Notes: generated from the sequence alone by a model not told the origin. A stretch of DNA of 64,000 bases from Eonycteris spelaea (GCA_003508835.1 PUFA01000225.1:2356001-2420000); one strand, 5' to 3'; shown: positions 25,168 through 37,550, numbered from the stretch's first letter. Numbers and translations: made by a program.

Positions 25168-25173
25168 ATTAAA
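25168..25173 (+). terminator. GOLT1A: polyadenylation signal ATTAAA, probable end of GOLT1A mRNA
   Basis: ATTAAA lies 284 bases after the stop codon and is followed by GTGAGTGTGTCTGTGG, a GU-rich downstream element. Confidence 0.5.
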
Positions 25174-25189
25174 TCTGCAAGCTGTGAGT

Positions 25190-26440
25190 GTGTCTGTGGT
25201 TCAAAGTCAGTGTCTCCAGCCCGTTAAGTCCATCTCCTGACTCAACGAGGGGCAGACCTGCTCTCATAAGCTCATTTTATTCCTGGTATTTGAAAGTCAT
25301 GAGTGACATAATGTGTTCCAAGCCCCTATTCACAGGAGGCATTAGACAAGTGATAGGTATCAACCCTGTGTACTGGCAGGAGGTGCTTCCCAACCATTAG
25401 GGGGATGTCTGCACAGTGAACCCACCAGGAAGAGCCGTGCTGGGAGAGCTTCCTGTCTGCGGGGAGAGACATAGCCATGCCTTCAGAGAGCCGCAGTCTG
25501 ACAGAGGGAACGGTCTGTCCTGGGGAGGCCCTCATCCGAGAGTAAAGAGTGTTCTTGCAGGCCCAAGAAGGAAACGAGAGTCCATGGCAATGTACACATT
25601 TAGTAAATATCTTTGAGGGCCCTCTGTGTCTGTACTGAGCGGTGTGGGTGCTGGGGGTGCAGAGGGAAGGAGCTGTCACAGTGAGGTACACAGCAATTAC
25701 AAAATGCTATGATACCACAGGTGCCACAGACACCAAGGTGGGGCCCTGGAAGCTTCTGCTAAGCTTCCCCCTGGAAGTCACTCCTCTGTCCCAGAGGTCC
25801 CTTGGCATTTCCCAGGTGCATCCACCTCCTAGGGGTACCGTTGTATTTCTGGCCTTCCTAGGCAGCTGCTCACAGGCCTGTCTCACCCATCTGACCATCC
25901 TGTTCACCTGAAATCCCTGAGCTGAAAGTGCCCAGTAACTGTTTAGGGGAAAAAGGGAAGAAGGAAGGAAGGAAAAAAGGAGAGAACTCCCACTCCATCA
26001 CAGATCACAGCCAAGGAGTCCCCTTCAGGTCTGAGACCCAAGGCCGCTGGCCAGAGTTGGAAGCACGCGGGGTACAGGAGCCCCTGAGTCCAGCTGTGCC
26101 TTCCCCTCGCCCTCCTCCCCTTCATCATGCTCCCTTCACACGGGGTGTGTCCGCGGCTCTTGTCTGGAGGGAGAACATTTCACACTAGTCCCTCTCCCCC
26201 ACCCCTCAAATAGTCCATTTCCACATTGTTTGGGGCAGAATGGGTCTTTGGCTGAGTGGGTCTGAGGGGAAAGGGACAAGGAGGATGGAAAGAACTAGAG
26301 GGAATCAGAAAGAAAGGCAGCTTTGAAGGGCTTCTGAAAGGGAAGGAAGAGGCCACTTCTAGTCCTAAGAGCCAGGAGACGGGAGATGGCGGTTTGTGCT
26401 CTCTGAGGGGATCTGAAGGGGAGGGAGAGGGAGGCAGAGG
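25190..26440. other. GOLT1A-KISS1 intergenic region
   Basis: It has no recognised gene or clear repeat except a GAAGGAAGGAAGGAAA purine run near 25958-25980. The last 250 bases are purine-rich (GGAGGGAGAGGGAGGCAG) and lead into the KISS1 promoter. Confidence 0.55.
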
Positions 26441-26455
26441 GGGGCCTATGCCTGA

Positions 26456-26598
26456 GACGTCACCCTGGGCTTTATAAAAGGACACAACCAGAGAGCCAGC
26501 AGGAGTGAGCCCAGGAGCCCAGTGCCCCTCCCTCCGGGTGTTCGCCCGCCAAGCAGTGTCATCGGCAGAGACCCTGTGGAGCCCGCGGACAGAGCCAG
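26456..26598 (+). promoter_or_regulatory. KISS1: KISS1 promoter (CRE and TATA box) and untranslated exon 1
   Basis: A CRE-like GACGTCAC starts at 26456, a TATAAAA box lies at 26473-26479, and the transcription start is expected near 26503. The following untranslated exon ends in a good donor (GCCAG/GTAGGG) at 26598/26599. KISS1 in mammals has a non-coding first exon, and this is the only TATA-type promoter followed by a donor upstream of the coding exons. The start site is inferred from TATA spacing. Confidence 0.65.
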
Positions 26599-29341
26599 GT
26601 AGGGGCACGGTGGTGTCCACAGTTGGGAGGGGTCTGCCCGGACACATCCAGGCTCAGCGGGAGCAAGAACTTATTTCTGAGACTGACCCGATGTGCCTCA
26701 GGCAGGCAAAGGGGGTGATCAGTCCTGATCACCAGGTTGACCAGATTTTCTAGGATGTCTGGGTGAATACACTGACTTTTACTTTATTTGTGAAGCCAGG
26801 ACCTTCCACAGGACTCCCCTTACTGTGGTGGGAATCAGTGCGACCTGTGGCTGGGATTAGAGGCCACAGGAGCTTTTGGAGGGTGCTGGGGGACCCCTAG
26901 GGCTCATGGGCTCAACAAGGCTCCTCTGAGTAGTTCCCCCAACTTATGGATGGCAAATATAAACCCAACCAAAAAGTGCCTTGTACCCTGCTAGCCCCCC
27001 CTGCACTAAGAGGTTCACCCCGGGAAGTTACCCCACTTCAAAAGCTTTGTGGCCATGCCTGGAATATCTCTACTATGCAATAGGCACAAAAGCCCCTGGG
27101 GTAGGGGAGCCACAAAAATTGCTACAGCAGGACAGCCACTGTGGCCCCTTGGAAGCTGACAGTTCTTTTTTAACAATTCATTTCTACTACATGTGTTAAG
27201 GGTTGGGGGAGTGTGTGCGTGCGTGTGCGTGTGCGTGTGCGTGTGTGTGTGTGTGTTGGGGACAAGCAACAGGAAGAGCAGAACTCCCACATGGTGCCCA
27301 TGGAAGCGCAATGAGGAGGCGATGGGGGAGGCGAGAGGAGCACAGAAGAAGGAGCACCACCGTGTAACCACATGGCCTGCCCACTGCCCCCTTCCTCACT
27401 CCCCATCCTGCTTCTGCAGTGTCCAGAATGCTCTATCTGAAATGCAAGTCTACACACATGCCTCTCTGGCTCAGATGCTCCAGAGTGAAGCCCTCCTGCC
27501 ACTGCCTCAGATTCTTCACTTTTTTTCCAGTAAAGCCCCAGCCTCCTGGGAGGCTAGAGGGCCTGCAGTTCCCTCCACCCTGAGCCCTGGCTGGCCTGCC
27601 TTCCATGTAAGTCTTTATTCGTACGCCTGATTCCTGCAGAAAACCTGCCTAGACCCTCTAGGACGGGTTCCCATGGGCTCCCACAGCCCCTTGTGTACTC
27701 ACAGGCCTCCAGCCTATCATTCATGTTGCTCTTTTAAAATGGTCTGCTTAGGACTCAATTTCTTGTGCTAGACTTGAGATGGTGTTTGGGAGCTGGGCAG
27801 CAACCCTGTGTCTTAGCACACCTGTGCACCCCAGCACCTAGCACAGCACCCAGTCAGTGCTCAAGGAATGATTTCTGAACTAACCTGGACTCTGCATCCA
27901 TGATCCAAAGCCACAAAAAAAATGATTTTACACTCTTCTCTCTAATGGATCGGTCCTGCCACTACTCCTCGCCCTGCCCCAGGCTTTAAGGCAAGTACAG
28001 AAAGCCATGGTCTGGGTTTCAGAGTGTCACAGAATCAAAATCTTCACTGATAAGTGGCTATCTGAGGGGACAGTCAGTGGTCAGCCTGACCCAATGCTCT
28101 CGTTTTACAGATGGAGCAGTAGGCCCAGAGATGGGGTCGACTTGCTCCAGTCTCCCAGCGAGTGGGGGCAGAGCTGGGGCCGGATCCGAGTTCCCTGATC
28201 CCATTTTAGGATTCTTCCCCTCCACTCGAAGCCTGGATCCTGGAGGGAGCAAGGAAGGAATGGGGAGTGGGGGCAAGGACAGAAAGATGGATGGGGCTAA
28301 TGGGCACACACGACAGCTCCACTGGCCCCTCACCCTCAGCCCAGGGTGGCTCCAAGTCTCAGATCTGGCACCCACACCCTCACGGCTCCTCCTGAAGCTC
28401 TACTGCCCCCCATCAGTTTGTCTTTAATCATGTTTGTTGGACAATCCCCAAGTGCCTAATGATTTTTTAAAAGAGAAATTAGACGTGGGAGCTGGAAGAG
28501 ATGGGAGGGGGCAGGAGAGGGTAAAAGGAAAGAGGGTGAAGTGAAGTTCAGGGTACACAGCTCCCACCTCAACAGCCAAAATAATGAGGTCAATTCAATT
28601 CATATCCTCTCAGAGCCCACAGAGAACAGAGTGTGGAGACAATTGACCTGACAAATCACAGAAAGGTTTTTCTCTTCCCTGAATTATAGGCAATAAGACA
28701 ATTTAATGACGGTCTTCAGGCTGTGAAAGGCTATAAGAGAGAGCAAGATGATTGCCTTTCTTCCTTTTTCCATGAAAAAGAAAAAGAATTAAGTTTTTAT
28801 TACAGCAGGAAGGAAATGGGCCAGGTCCAAGAAGGCACAGTCTAATGGGCGAGTGGAGCAGAAAGTCGTGGATTTATGCCGAACCCAGCACGGAGGGCAG
28901 TGACCAGGCTCCAGAAAGAATGTCTAAACCTCACGGTCCCCATGCAGTGGAACTCCTTGCCACTTCACTCCACCCCTCCTTGCTCACTCCTACACATGAT
29001 ATCTCATCCCTCATTTCTCCAGCATTCCTCTCAATTCTGGCCACGTTCCAACCTGAGCAGTCCTGCCCCTTCCACCAACAGGGATCATTCCTTCCTTCCT
29101 AACCTTACTGGCCTCACCTCCTCCAGGAAGCCCTCCCTGATGATTCTCACCTAGCATGAGTTCAGCTTTGACTATACTGTGCAAGTGATCTCGTTCCATT
29201 TCCATGATGCGTCCACTCAGACTCATCCCTCACCCAGGGGCCTCCAAGGGCAGGGGCTTCCTCCTCCCTTCACACTGGGCTCTGCCCCGACATCTAGCCA
29301 GACCTGTGCCTGACCTAGTTCCTCCTCCCTCTCTGTATCAG
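26599..29341 (+). other. KISS1: KISS1 intron 1
   Basis: It runs from donor GTAGGG to acceptor TATCAG. It includes a TG/GCGTGT tract at 27211-27257. Otherwise I see no exon, and no repeat I can name confidently. Confidence 0.6.
27211..27257 (+). repeat. (GTGTGC/TG)n microsatellite
   Basis: Alternating purine-pyrimidine tract of GTGTGCGT units changing to pure GT in KISS1 intron 1. Confidence 0.95.
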
Positions 29342-29379
29342 CCTCAGGGAACTTCCAGGACCTGAGCCTTCTCACCAGG

Positions 29380-30557
29380 ATGAACAGAATGGTTTCCTGG
29401 CAGCTGATGCTTTTTCTCTGTGTCATCTCCTTCAGGGAGACATTAGAAAAGGCGGCGCCCATGGAGAATCCTAGATCCACAGGTATGCGTTGTCTGGGGA
29501 AAAGGGTGGAAAGGAGCAAGTGGGTTATTGCAAAATGAGATTTACCACATTTTTCAGATTATGGCTAGTCTATTGTGAGTTAAAAAATGTCTTTAACAGA
29601 AACCCAAGACTGGCACATGCAACTCATTTAGGGCCCCCATTAACTTTGCACATTAGGGATGGCTTACCGCTGCTATGGGCATCAGCAGGCTCACCTCGTT
29701 CAGGTGCTTGTTAACTAGCAAGCTCCTTCATCGTTTTTCTCACACTGTGTTCTCTGCTCCACACTAACCGCCTCTCTGTAGATCTGTTGGGAAGAAATTT
29801 ACCATGCAAGTTTCTTTCATCAGCGACCTCAGTCCTTTATGGGGAGTTTAGGGGAGGGAAAAAACCTAAATAAAAGACAGATCCCGTCTACCTTGTGAGT
29901 TCACTATGGTACTGATGAACTGGAGAAACCGAGACCCAAATATGTAGATACTTCCCCAAAGTCACTCAGAGCTGCAGAACTTCAGCAGGTGCGGGAGCTC
30001 CCCGAAAGTGTGTCTCTGAGGGGCACAAGCTGGAACGGTGCTACTCCCCAAGTCAGATGTTGTGAGTTTAACACTGCTTGGTGGTCAGCCTTCTGGGCAC
30101 ATGGGAGTTGTGGCTTAGCCTCTCTGGACCACAGTTCCTCCAGCTGTGGAACTTGGAGCACGGAGCATACCAACACATGTGATATCACTGTGCCGTAAGA
30201 TATCCCAGAACAGAGAACATAGCCCCCTGTGTTCTTTGCCAAGACCGTCTTCTCTCCGGGATCGGGTGTCCTTTCTGGGTGAGAATAACCTCACTCCTGC
30301 CCTGAGGACATTGAGCTTGTTGGCTGTTTTTGGCAAAAGGCTTTAGGCGAGGCCATAAACAATAGCATGAGCCGTGATCCTACTGCTGGAATAGCCATTG
30401 TAACTGAGAAGGAAGCATCTTCCCATCCCATCTCTTCTTAAGAGGCAGCGCCTCCTAAGAAGATCATCATTAACGCCCGCCATGCCCACACGCCTCCTCC
30501 CCACAACTCCAGGGCACTGAGGAGCAGGGCTCAAAGCCAGCCGCCGACCCCCACCCC

Positions 30558-30616
<59 letters not shown>

Positions 30617-31645
30617 ATCAGGCTTCATTTCCACTACTCTCTTACCACAATTGGCTGGGGTCATTGTGTACTCAGAACTAGTTGTACTATTTACTGCCAA
30701 AAATTAGAGTGAACTTAATGAGCCTGGCCTGTGAAGTGCCTTCCAAATTAGCCTTGTCAACCCCCAATAGGAAGAGGAGAGATTACACCCAGAGTAGGGG
30801 AGATGAGCAAGTGAGGGTGACCCTGATAATTTCCTGTTCCTCACTGAGTCCTTACAAAGCTATTAGGGGGTCATGGTTATTGAGGGTGTAGGGACACAAT
30901 GACCTGGGTTCCACTTTCTTGACTTCTGTAACCACAAGTTTTCATTAGCTTTTATATAGTTAACAAGCATTTATTGAGGCCCTACTGCGTTCAAGGCCCT
31001 GGTTCAAGCACTCTGAGGTAAAGGGAGGAATGAACGTGGAAAGGGGTACTTCCCCACCCCAGTCCAGTGGGGAAGCCTGATGCAGAGCCAGGCAGTGAGT
31101 CAAGCTGTTTTCTTTATTTGCACACTCTACCCTGTTTGCTTCCTAAAAGGAAGTAATTTAAATAAAAGATATTGAAGATAATTCTGGAAAAGTTGAAATC
31201 AAAACTTTGTTGAAGGACGGAACAGGAAATGGCCTGCTACCGAGCTGAGTTGCTGGTGCTGGCGGTGCCCAGTTGGCATTGAGCTCTTAGCTTCCTAGAG
31301 GTCAAGGAACAAAGGGAAGCCTGGGACGGGGCTGTGAGCCCCGGGTGTTCGAGGAGCCTCTCCTGGCCCGGCCTCACTCAGCCTCTCCCTGTGGCTCTGT
31401 CCTTAGGCCAGCGACTCGGCCCCCTGGCGTTCCAGACCCACTGGGAACAGAGCCTGCGGTGCGCGGACCCCGCGAACTCCGCAGGGTCCCGGCGGCTAGG
31501 CCTGTGCGTCCCCCGCAGCCGCCTGATCCCCGCCCCGCGGGGCGCCGCGCTGGTGCAACGGGAGAAGGACCTGTCGGCCTATAACTGGAACTCTTTCGGC
31601 CTGCGCTACGGCAGGCGGCGGGCGGCGCCCCTACATGGCGCCTAG
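29380..31645 (+). CDS. KISS1: KISS1, kisspeptin (metastin) precursor (2 coding exons)
   Basis: Coding exons 29380-29482 and 31407-31645 join to 342 nt and 113 residues (human 138). The first carries the signal peptide ([18 protein letters not shown]), as in the family. The second carries the neuropeptide [10 protein letters not shown] at residues 93-102, then glycine 103 as amide donor and the basic site RRR at 104-106. This is the secreted ligand of KISS1R (GPR54), which drives GnRH neurons. A dibasic RR at 63-64 marks the likely N-terminal cut, giving a long form of about 38 residues, shorter than human kisspeptin-54. It also has a cysteine at 68. The conserved block [16 protein letters not shown] precedes the decapeptide. 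Human uses GKR and ends in RF, while RY is usual in other mammals. Exon 2 is very GC-rich. Frames and splice sites are intact. Confidence 0.93.
30559..30610 (+). repeat. (CA)n microsatellite in KISS1 intron 2
   Basis: About 26 uninterrupted CA units. Confidence 0.97.
30955..31060 (-). repeat. L2 3'-end fragment
   Basis: AACAAGCATTTATTGAGGCC, CTACTGCGTTCAAGGCCCTG and GGTAAAGGGAGGAATGAA follow the reverse L2 tail. Confidence 0.65.
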
Positions 31646-31745
31646 GGACCGGAGACTTCCAACACCCTCCTGGTGGCCCCCGAGCAAGCGGGGCGGGGCT
31701 GGGGGCCAGGCAGTGGGAGGGGGCCTGGAGTTTCCGTCCTGAAGC

Positions 31746-31751
31746 AATAAA
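31746..31751 (+). terminator. KISS1: KISS1 polyadenylation signal AATAAA
   Basis: AATAAA lies about 100 bases after the KISS1 stop codon, so the 3'UTR is short. Confidence 0.75.
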
Positions 31752-31940
31752 GGAAGTGCTGCCAACTCACCCACGTGCGATTTGTGAATAATTTTTGTAA
31801 GCAGCACCCATGGGGCTGTTTCCCTTCTCTCCTCGGTTGGCTCTTTAGCTAGTTCTAAGATGGCGATATTGTTATCAGGGACAGTGCTTTTCAAACCAGA
31901 GGTGGTGAAGGACCAGGGTTTTTCTTCAGCCTGGGACAAA

Positions 31941-31941
<1 letters not shown>

Positions 31942-31972
<31 letters not shown>
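31942..31972 (+). repeat. (CA)n microsatellite
   Basis: About 15 CA units 200 bases past the KISS1 polyadenylation signal. Confidence 0.95.
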
Positions 31973-31976
<4 letters not shown>

Positions 31977-32389
31977 AAAATTTAAAATAACTAAACACAA
32001 ATTAGATGCTGCTTGGTGTTTTCAGCAATATCGAATTTCTATAAAACTTTCCAAAGATGTTCTCTTCCTTTTTAGACTTATCTCACTGCAAATGCATCAC
32101 AAACATTTTGCAGAGAGGTATGAGGCCACCGCACATACCTTAAGTAGCTCTGACCTAGGCCGGTGGAAGGCAAGACAGCGTAAGTACCTCCCCTTTTCCC
32201 TGGGAAGTTTTCAGCCAGTTGAACAGCTTGATTTGGAGGATGATGCCAACCACTGCCCTGGCCACCCAGGCTTAATAATATCCAGCCTCAGAGTCAGATC
32301 TGAACTGAGGTGCTCAGCTTCAAGGCACTGAAGCTCTACTCCAAGTGCAAGGGGTGTCAGCAGTGGGCTGGGCCATTCATCCTCCCTCA

Positions 32390-32560
32390 AGCCCTGGATG
32401 GAGTCAGTACCTTACATGTATCGCTATCTCCTCTGCATCCTCATAACCACCCAGGGAGCTGGGCATGTATCCCCATTTTCACAGGTGAGAACCCTGAGGT
32501 TCAGAAAGATAAATAACTCAAGGCACACAGTCCGTGAGAGGCAAGCCTAATCAGGCTTCG
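32390..32560 (-). repeat. MIR SINE
   Basis: Reverse MIR: TATCGCTATCTCCTCTGCAT, CATTTTCACAGGTGAGAACC, TAATCAGGCTTCGAACGCC. Confidence 0.7.
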
Positions 32561-34179
32561 AACGCCAGAGCGGGGCTCCCCCACTGCGCTGTCATGCTGT
32601 GCTGAGATGGCAGGGTTTGCCATCTAAGTCAGCTGTGGCGGACATCAGGAAAGGTCGGTCTGCCTTGTGTGCACATTTCCAGGGATCCCCAATATCTGGG
32701 GAGTTGGAATTGCTACAGGGTGGAGTAGAGCTTGTCAGCAGAGAAACTCCAAGAAATCCACCCGTCTACCCACGAGAAAACCTGGCCCAATTTTACAGCC
32801 TCCAAGAAGCTACCCCTACTTGGTTCAGGTTGACAATATTCTTTCTCATAAGGACTGTGGGACCCACCACCATCTCAGGAAGTACCACAGTGTTCCACCC
32901 ATTATGAAAACCAGGTCGCCATAAAATGGAGGCAGATCCTTGTTGCTATGGCAATGAGACAGGCTGCCATGGGAACATGACAACATGCTCTAGTCCATCT
33001 CTACCCTGAAACCATCCTCCAAGATCTCTTAAATTATCAGTACTGCTGTGAATTCATGTCATAGCATGGCATGACAGGGGGATGCTGTTTTTATTTGGAA
33101 GGTATCAAAGCCTCCCAAACAGCCTGGGGTCTCTGTACCTCAGGGAGGGGAGTCATAAACCCAACACCCATTTTGTTAAGTGAGCTGTTCTCCTACTCCC
33201 TGGACCAGTCTTTCCCTGATGAAGACTGTATGGTAGGAAAAGGTTGATAGGTCTCTAAAATCTGCTCTTAGCCAGCCTCATTTTATAAAATTCCCTGTGA
33301 CCCCTCTAACCTCTCCTCACAACCTTAGGGTTAGGCAGACAGGAAGAAGGGGAGTGTGTGTGTGTTGCTTCAGGAGCATGAGAGTGAAATGTGTTCTCTG
33401 ATATAAGAAGCAGACTGTGGGTATATGAGAGGGTGTATGTGAGAGACGTAAATATGAGAAACTGCTTGCATGTTCATAGACGTGTGTCTGTGTAACCATG
33501 TATGAGGTGGGCCCTACTAACTACATTTCAAAACTTATCAGTTCCCACCACAACCCAAGTGCCTCCAGGATATCTGTTCTAGCTGATTCAGCAGGTAGCC
33601 GGAAAAGCTGGGTCTCCCTGTCCCATGTCCCTTGTCCCAGGACTGCTGCCTCTGAGACTCTGGACTTTGCAGTTCTTGGCCCCACATTTTGGGAAGAGAT
33701 CTTTGGTTTCATGGTGCTCCCAGCCTGACTCTGAACCTGCTCCCTGGATTGGAGGAAGAGTGCAGGGCAGGTAGGAGCTGTGAGGGGCTACAGACCTTAC
33801 TGGCCTCAGCGGCTTCCATCTCCCGCTCCAGACTTTCTGGGTGGGCTCAAAGATCCAGCGCACCAGAGCCCAAAGACCCGGAAGTAGGCCTGCCTAAGGA
33901 CACTAAAATCCACTCCTTTCTGGGGTCTCTGGACAGTCCTGAAGGGGAGAAAAACTAGGAAGGCCCAGGCATCCTTCACTGGAGGAAGGGGAGGTAAGTG
34001 GGGCTCTTTCCAGGTTGCACCCCTTTGGGTAAGTCTGTTACAATAGTAGAGAGCTGGTCTCATGCCCCCATGCAAAGGAACATGGTAGGCAGGGCCGGGA
34101 GGGATGCAGGAAGATTTCTGGTTCTTGAATCACTCTTTTTTTCCTCTTTTTTGTATCTCTCTTAATAAAAGAACAAGTA

Positions 34180-34395
34180 ATGTTTGAGCCCCTTAGTGTG
34201 CCAAGCACAGGGCTACTCCATTTCATACTCACAATAACTGCATGAAGTGGGCATCCCCATTGTGCAGAAAGAGAAAATGGAGGCTCAAAGAGATTAGGTG
34301 GTGTGCTTAAGGTCACATAGCTGAAAAGTTATAGTGCTGAGAGCTCACTTTCTAACTCTGCATGCCACAATCCTCCTATACACTACAGCCCTTCC
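34180..34395 (-). repeat. MIR SINE
   Basis: Reverse MIR: GTGTGCCAAGCACAGGGC, CTCACAATAACTGCATGAAG, AAAATGGAGGCTCAAAGAGA, AAGGTCACATAGCTGAAAAG. Confidence 0.8.
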
Positions 34396-35517
34396 TTTTC
34401 CTCAAGCCCCTGTGGGACAGAGCCAACCTCCCCGCTGAGTGATGTGTCTTGGGAAAAAGGTCTGGCAGTCAGTGTAACTCTACCCCATTCCTTTCCGGAC
34501 TCTTTAATGACAATACAGGTGAAGTCACCAATCGCTAGAGCATGGCTACTCCCCTCAAACCTCCTGCCAGAGACAAGACATCTGAATTTTGAGCATATGT
34601 CTCTTCTCTGGAAGCAGCTTTACCAAGTTCAGACTTGGTCACAGGGAGTGGCAGATGTCAAGTCCAAGGAGTGCCAGCACGCTGCCTCCCCCCACCCCCT
34701 TCAGTGCCTTCTTCCGTTTTAAAGGCATCAGAGCCCAACACACTCCCATGTGTGGCTCAGAGCAGAGAGCCTAGGAGCAGGGGTTGGTCTTGGTTGTTAG
34801 GAGAGCCAGGATATAACACCTTCTCAGGTTTTGCTTGCCCATGTTCAATATGGTTTTAACAACTGTCCCTTTGATATATTACCTTCACAAAATATTTAAA
34901 AGGACCACTTTTAACACATTGATGTGTGCTTACTCCTTATGCCTCTTAAAAGACAGCAAAGGAACAAAAGAGGTACAAACCCTCAAGGGCAAAGAGAAGG
35001 GAGAAAAGACCACAGAAGATGGAAATGACACCAGATTCTGGGGATGAAATTAAATGAAGGGCTTGGCAGAATGCAGGAAGCTATACCTCAAAGCCAGCAA
35101 AGGGGGCACAGAGGAGACACGACTGATTCACCCCAGGACGATTCTAGTACTTGGAGGTGTCTGGGCTGAATCTTGGGCTGGCTGGAAATCTATATGTGGA
35201 GGAGCTAGACTTCCCGTGTCCCCTCTCCTCAGCCAACACAGCTGGCTGTCCCACTAGCCCACTGGGGAGAATCTAGAGGCTTCCTCTCTTAAGGACACAG
35301 TGGAGACCTCTAGTCATGGGGACACGAGCGCAGTGAGGATAGAGATGAAGAGAGTGGCCGAAAAAAGAGGGCGATTATGTGAAAGTCCGTCTGGGTGAGA
35401 CCACAACCCAGTCCCAGTCTTCGTTTCCAGAACGTAGGCAGTAAGGTGTTGCCTCCCCAGGCAGGACAGATAAGGCCCCAAAGAAAACGCCTTCAGATAC
35501 TAACATTGGAGGGTGTC

Positions 35518-35878
35518 TGTATGAGTCCGTTTAGGATGCCATAACAAACTCTCACAGACGGGATGGCTTATATACAACAGAAATTTATTTCTCATATTTC
35601 TGGAATCTTGAAGTCCAAGGTCAAGGGGCCCCGGATTCCATGCTCAGTGAGAGAGCCTGCTTCCTGTCTTCTTGCTGTGTCCTCACACGGCAGAAAGGAG
35701 ACAGGAGCTCCCTGGGGTTTCTGCGATAAGGGCACTTATCCCATTCACCCTTATGCCTTAGTCACTTCCCTCAGACCCCAATTCTAAATACCACCACACT
35801 GGGAGTCAGGATTTCAACACATGATTTGTTTTGGGGTAGAGGGGTGATGACACAAATATTCAGTCTATGGCAGTGCCC
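35518..35878 (+). repeat. ancient interspersed repeat (LTR-like, family uncertain)
   Basis: The order GTATGAGTCCGTTTAGGATG, CCATAACAAACTCTCACAGA, CAACAGAAATTTATTTCTCA, CTTGCTGTGTCCTCACACGG, TTTCAACACATGA and TTCAGTCTATGGCA is a familiar mammalian-wide repeat. I recognise the pattern but not the family name with certainty. Confidence 0.65.
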
Positions 35879-36019
35879 CAGAGAAAAGCCAGCTCAGAGC
35901 CCCCACCTAGAGTGGGGTGCTCATAGCCCCACCTAGGAGCCCTGTACTTGCATACTGAGTTTCTAGGCCACTCTACCTGTTTCTTAACCATGGAGAACCA
36001 AGGGGTCCAGGACTTCAGA

Positions 36020-37230
36020 GAAAACCTCTAGTTTGAAAGAGGTGACCAAGCGAATAAACACAGAAAATAGAAACATCAATTTTAAAAATGAGACTGTAAT
36101 TAAAATCCTCAGGGGGCATGAGAGAAAAATTTTGCATCCGTAAAACAAGTAGTGGATATAATAAATATAGAAATAATTAAAGAATCAGAAAGGACTTAGA
36201 TATTAAATTTTAGGAGAAAACATTTTTTAAAAAATAAAAGAGAACAGAAAGTTAAGGAAATTTTCTGAAGGTAGAACAAAAAGAAACCAGAGGATTAAAC
36301 TAGAAGAAACTTAAAAAATAAACAGAAGCTGTAACATCCTATCAGTATGAGTTCCAGAAGAGAAAAAAGAGAACATGGGAGAGAAGAAATAGCCAAAGAA
36401 TTAATGCAGGACGATTTTTCCCAGAATGGAAGGACACAAGTTTCCAGACTGAGGGCGTTTACTGAGTGCCCAGCTCATGAGTGGAAAATGTCCACCGCCA
36501 GAGATAAAGAAAAGGTGGCGAAAGCCCCTAGAGATGAAACCATAGAAGAGTCAAGAATCAGAGTTGCACAGATTTGTTAAAATCAGAAGATACTGGAAAA
36601 ACAACTTCCAATTTCAGAGGGAAAATAAATTTCAATCTAGAATTCTATTCACAACTAAACTATTTAGAGCTAGGGTCAAATGGAAACACTTTTAAACACG
36701 CCAGGACTGGAAATGTTTACTTCTCATGCACCCTCCCTCAGCAAGCTTTGGGAGCACTTCCTTAACAAAGGTGCAAACGGAGAAAGGAAATCAGAGCCCG
36801 GACACAGAGGAGAGCCACAGAGGCGTAGTGTGCAAACAATAGTGTGCAGCCCATGTGGGAGCACAGGGCCCCCAGGAGAAAATCCCACTGGACATTTCAC
36901 CAGGTGGAGAGAGGGTTTGGAGCACCTGGGCAGAATTCATGGTATCACAGAAAAACAAAGAGTAGAAAAAAGAGGTGGGGGGTGGGGGAGGTGGGCAATG
37001 ATGAACTTAATGAAAAGCCAAAAATGACACAAGAAAGGAATTATAATCATAATACCCAGTGAACAATATAGTAATGCAAATATTGACTTGATTTTGCCAA
37101 AATTAGAGGGACAGAGTATGAGAGAAGGAAGATCAATAAATAAGGTATAAAATAGAAAAATTAAGAAATGCAATAGAAGCATAACCTTTAGGAATGTGGA
37201 TGGCCAACAACAGCAAAATAGCAAGAGTTG
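36020..37230 (+). mobile_element. L1M/HAL1-type old LINE-1 fragment
   Basis: AT-rich, A-strand-biased DNA with old L1 landmarks: TTTTTCCCAGAATGGAAGG, TTCCAGACTGAGGGCG, GAGTGCCCAGCTCATGAG, ATTTCAATCTAGAATTCTAT, CTTCTCATGCACCCTCCCTC. No intact frame. Confidence 0.6.
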
Positions 37231-37549
37231 AAAGATGTCGCCCCTCTTCTGCAAGGCTGGGGGCAGGACTGGTGTCTGTGAGTTTTCATTATAAGCCCTT
37301 TAGTTCAATTGGTTTTTAAAACTAGAGCAATTATTTTTCTGATTAAGAAAATAGAAAAGAAGGGAGAGAGGGAGGGAGGGAGAGAGGGTCCATTTCCTGG
37401 AAAATGGGTTCTTGGGATTCAACCACTTTTCCTAACAGCCCTCCCCCACCACAGCTATCCTTCCGCTGGTGACAATCTTTGCACACAAACCCGTATCACC
37501 TTCCCATCAGTACCACCATCCCACATCACCCACCCTCCCCATCCCCAGT

Positions 37550-37550
<1 letters not shown>

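Larger units (their letters stand above)
29483..31406 (+). other. KISS1: KISS1 intron 2
   Basis: It runs from donor GTATGC to acceptor CCTTAG. It contains the CA microsatellite at 30559-30610 and an L2 tail fragment at 30955-31060. No exon is seen. Confidence 0.85.

Noticed and set aside
27193..27502. ORFs rich in Cys-Val or His-Thr on both strands
   Set aside because: They are translations of the TG/GCGTGT microsatellite.
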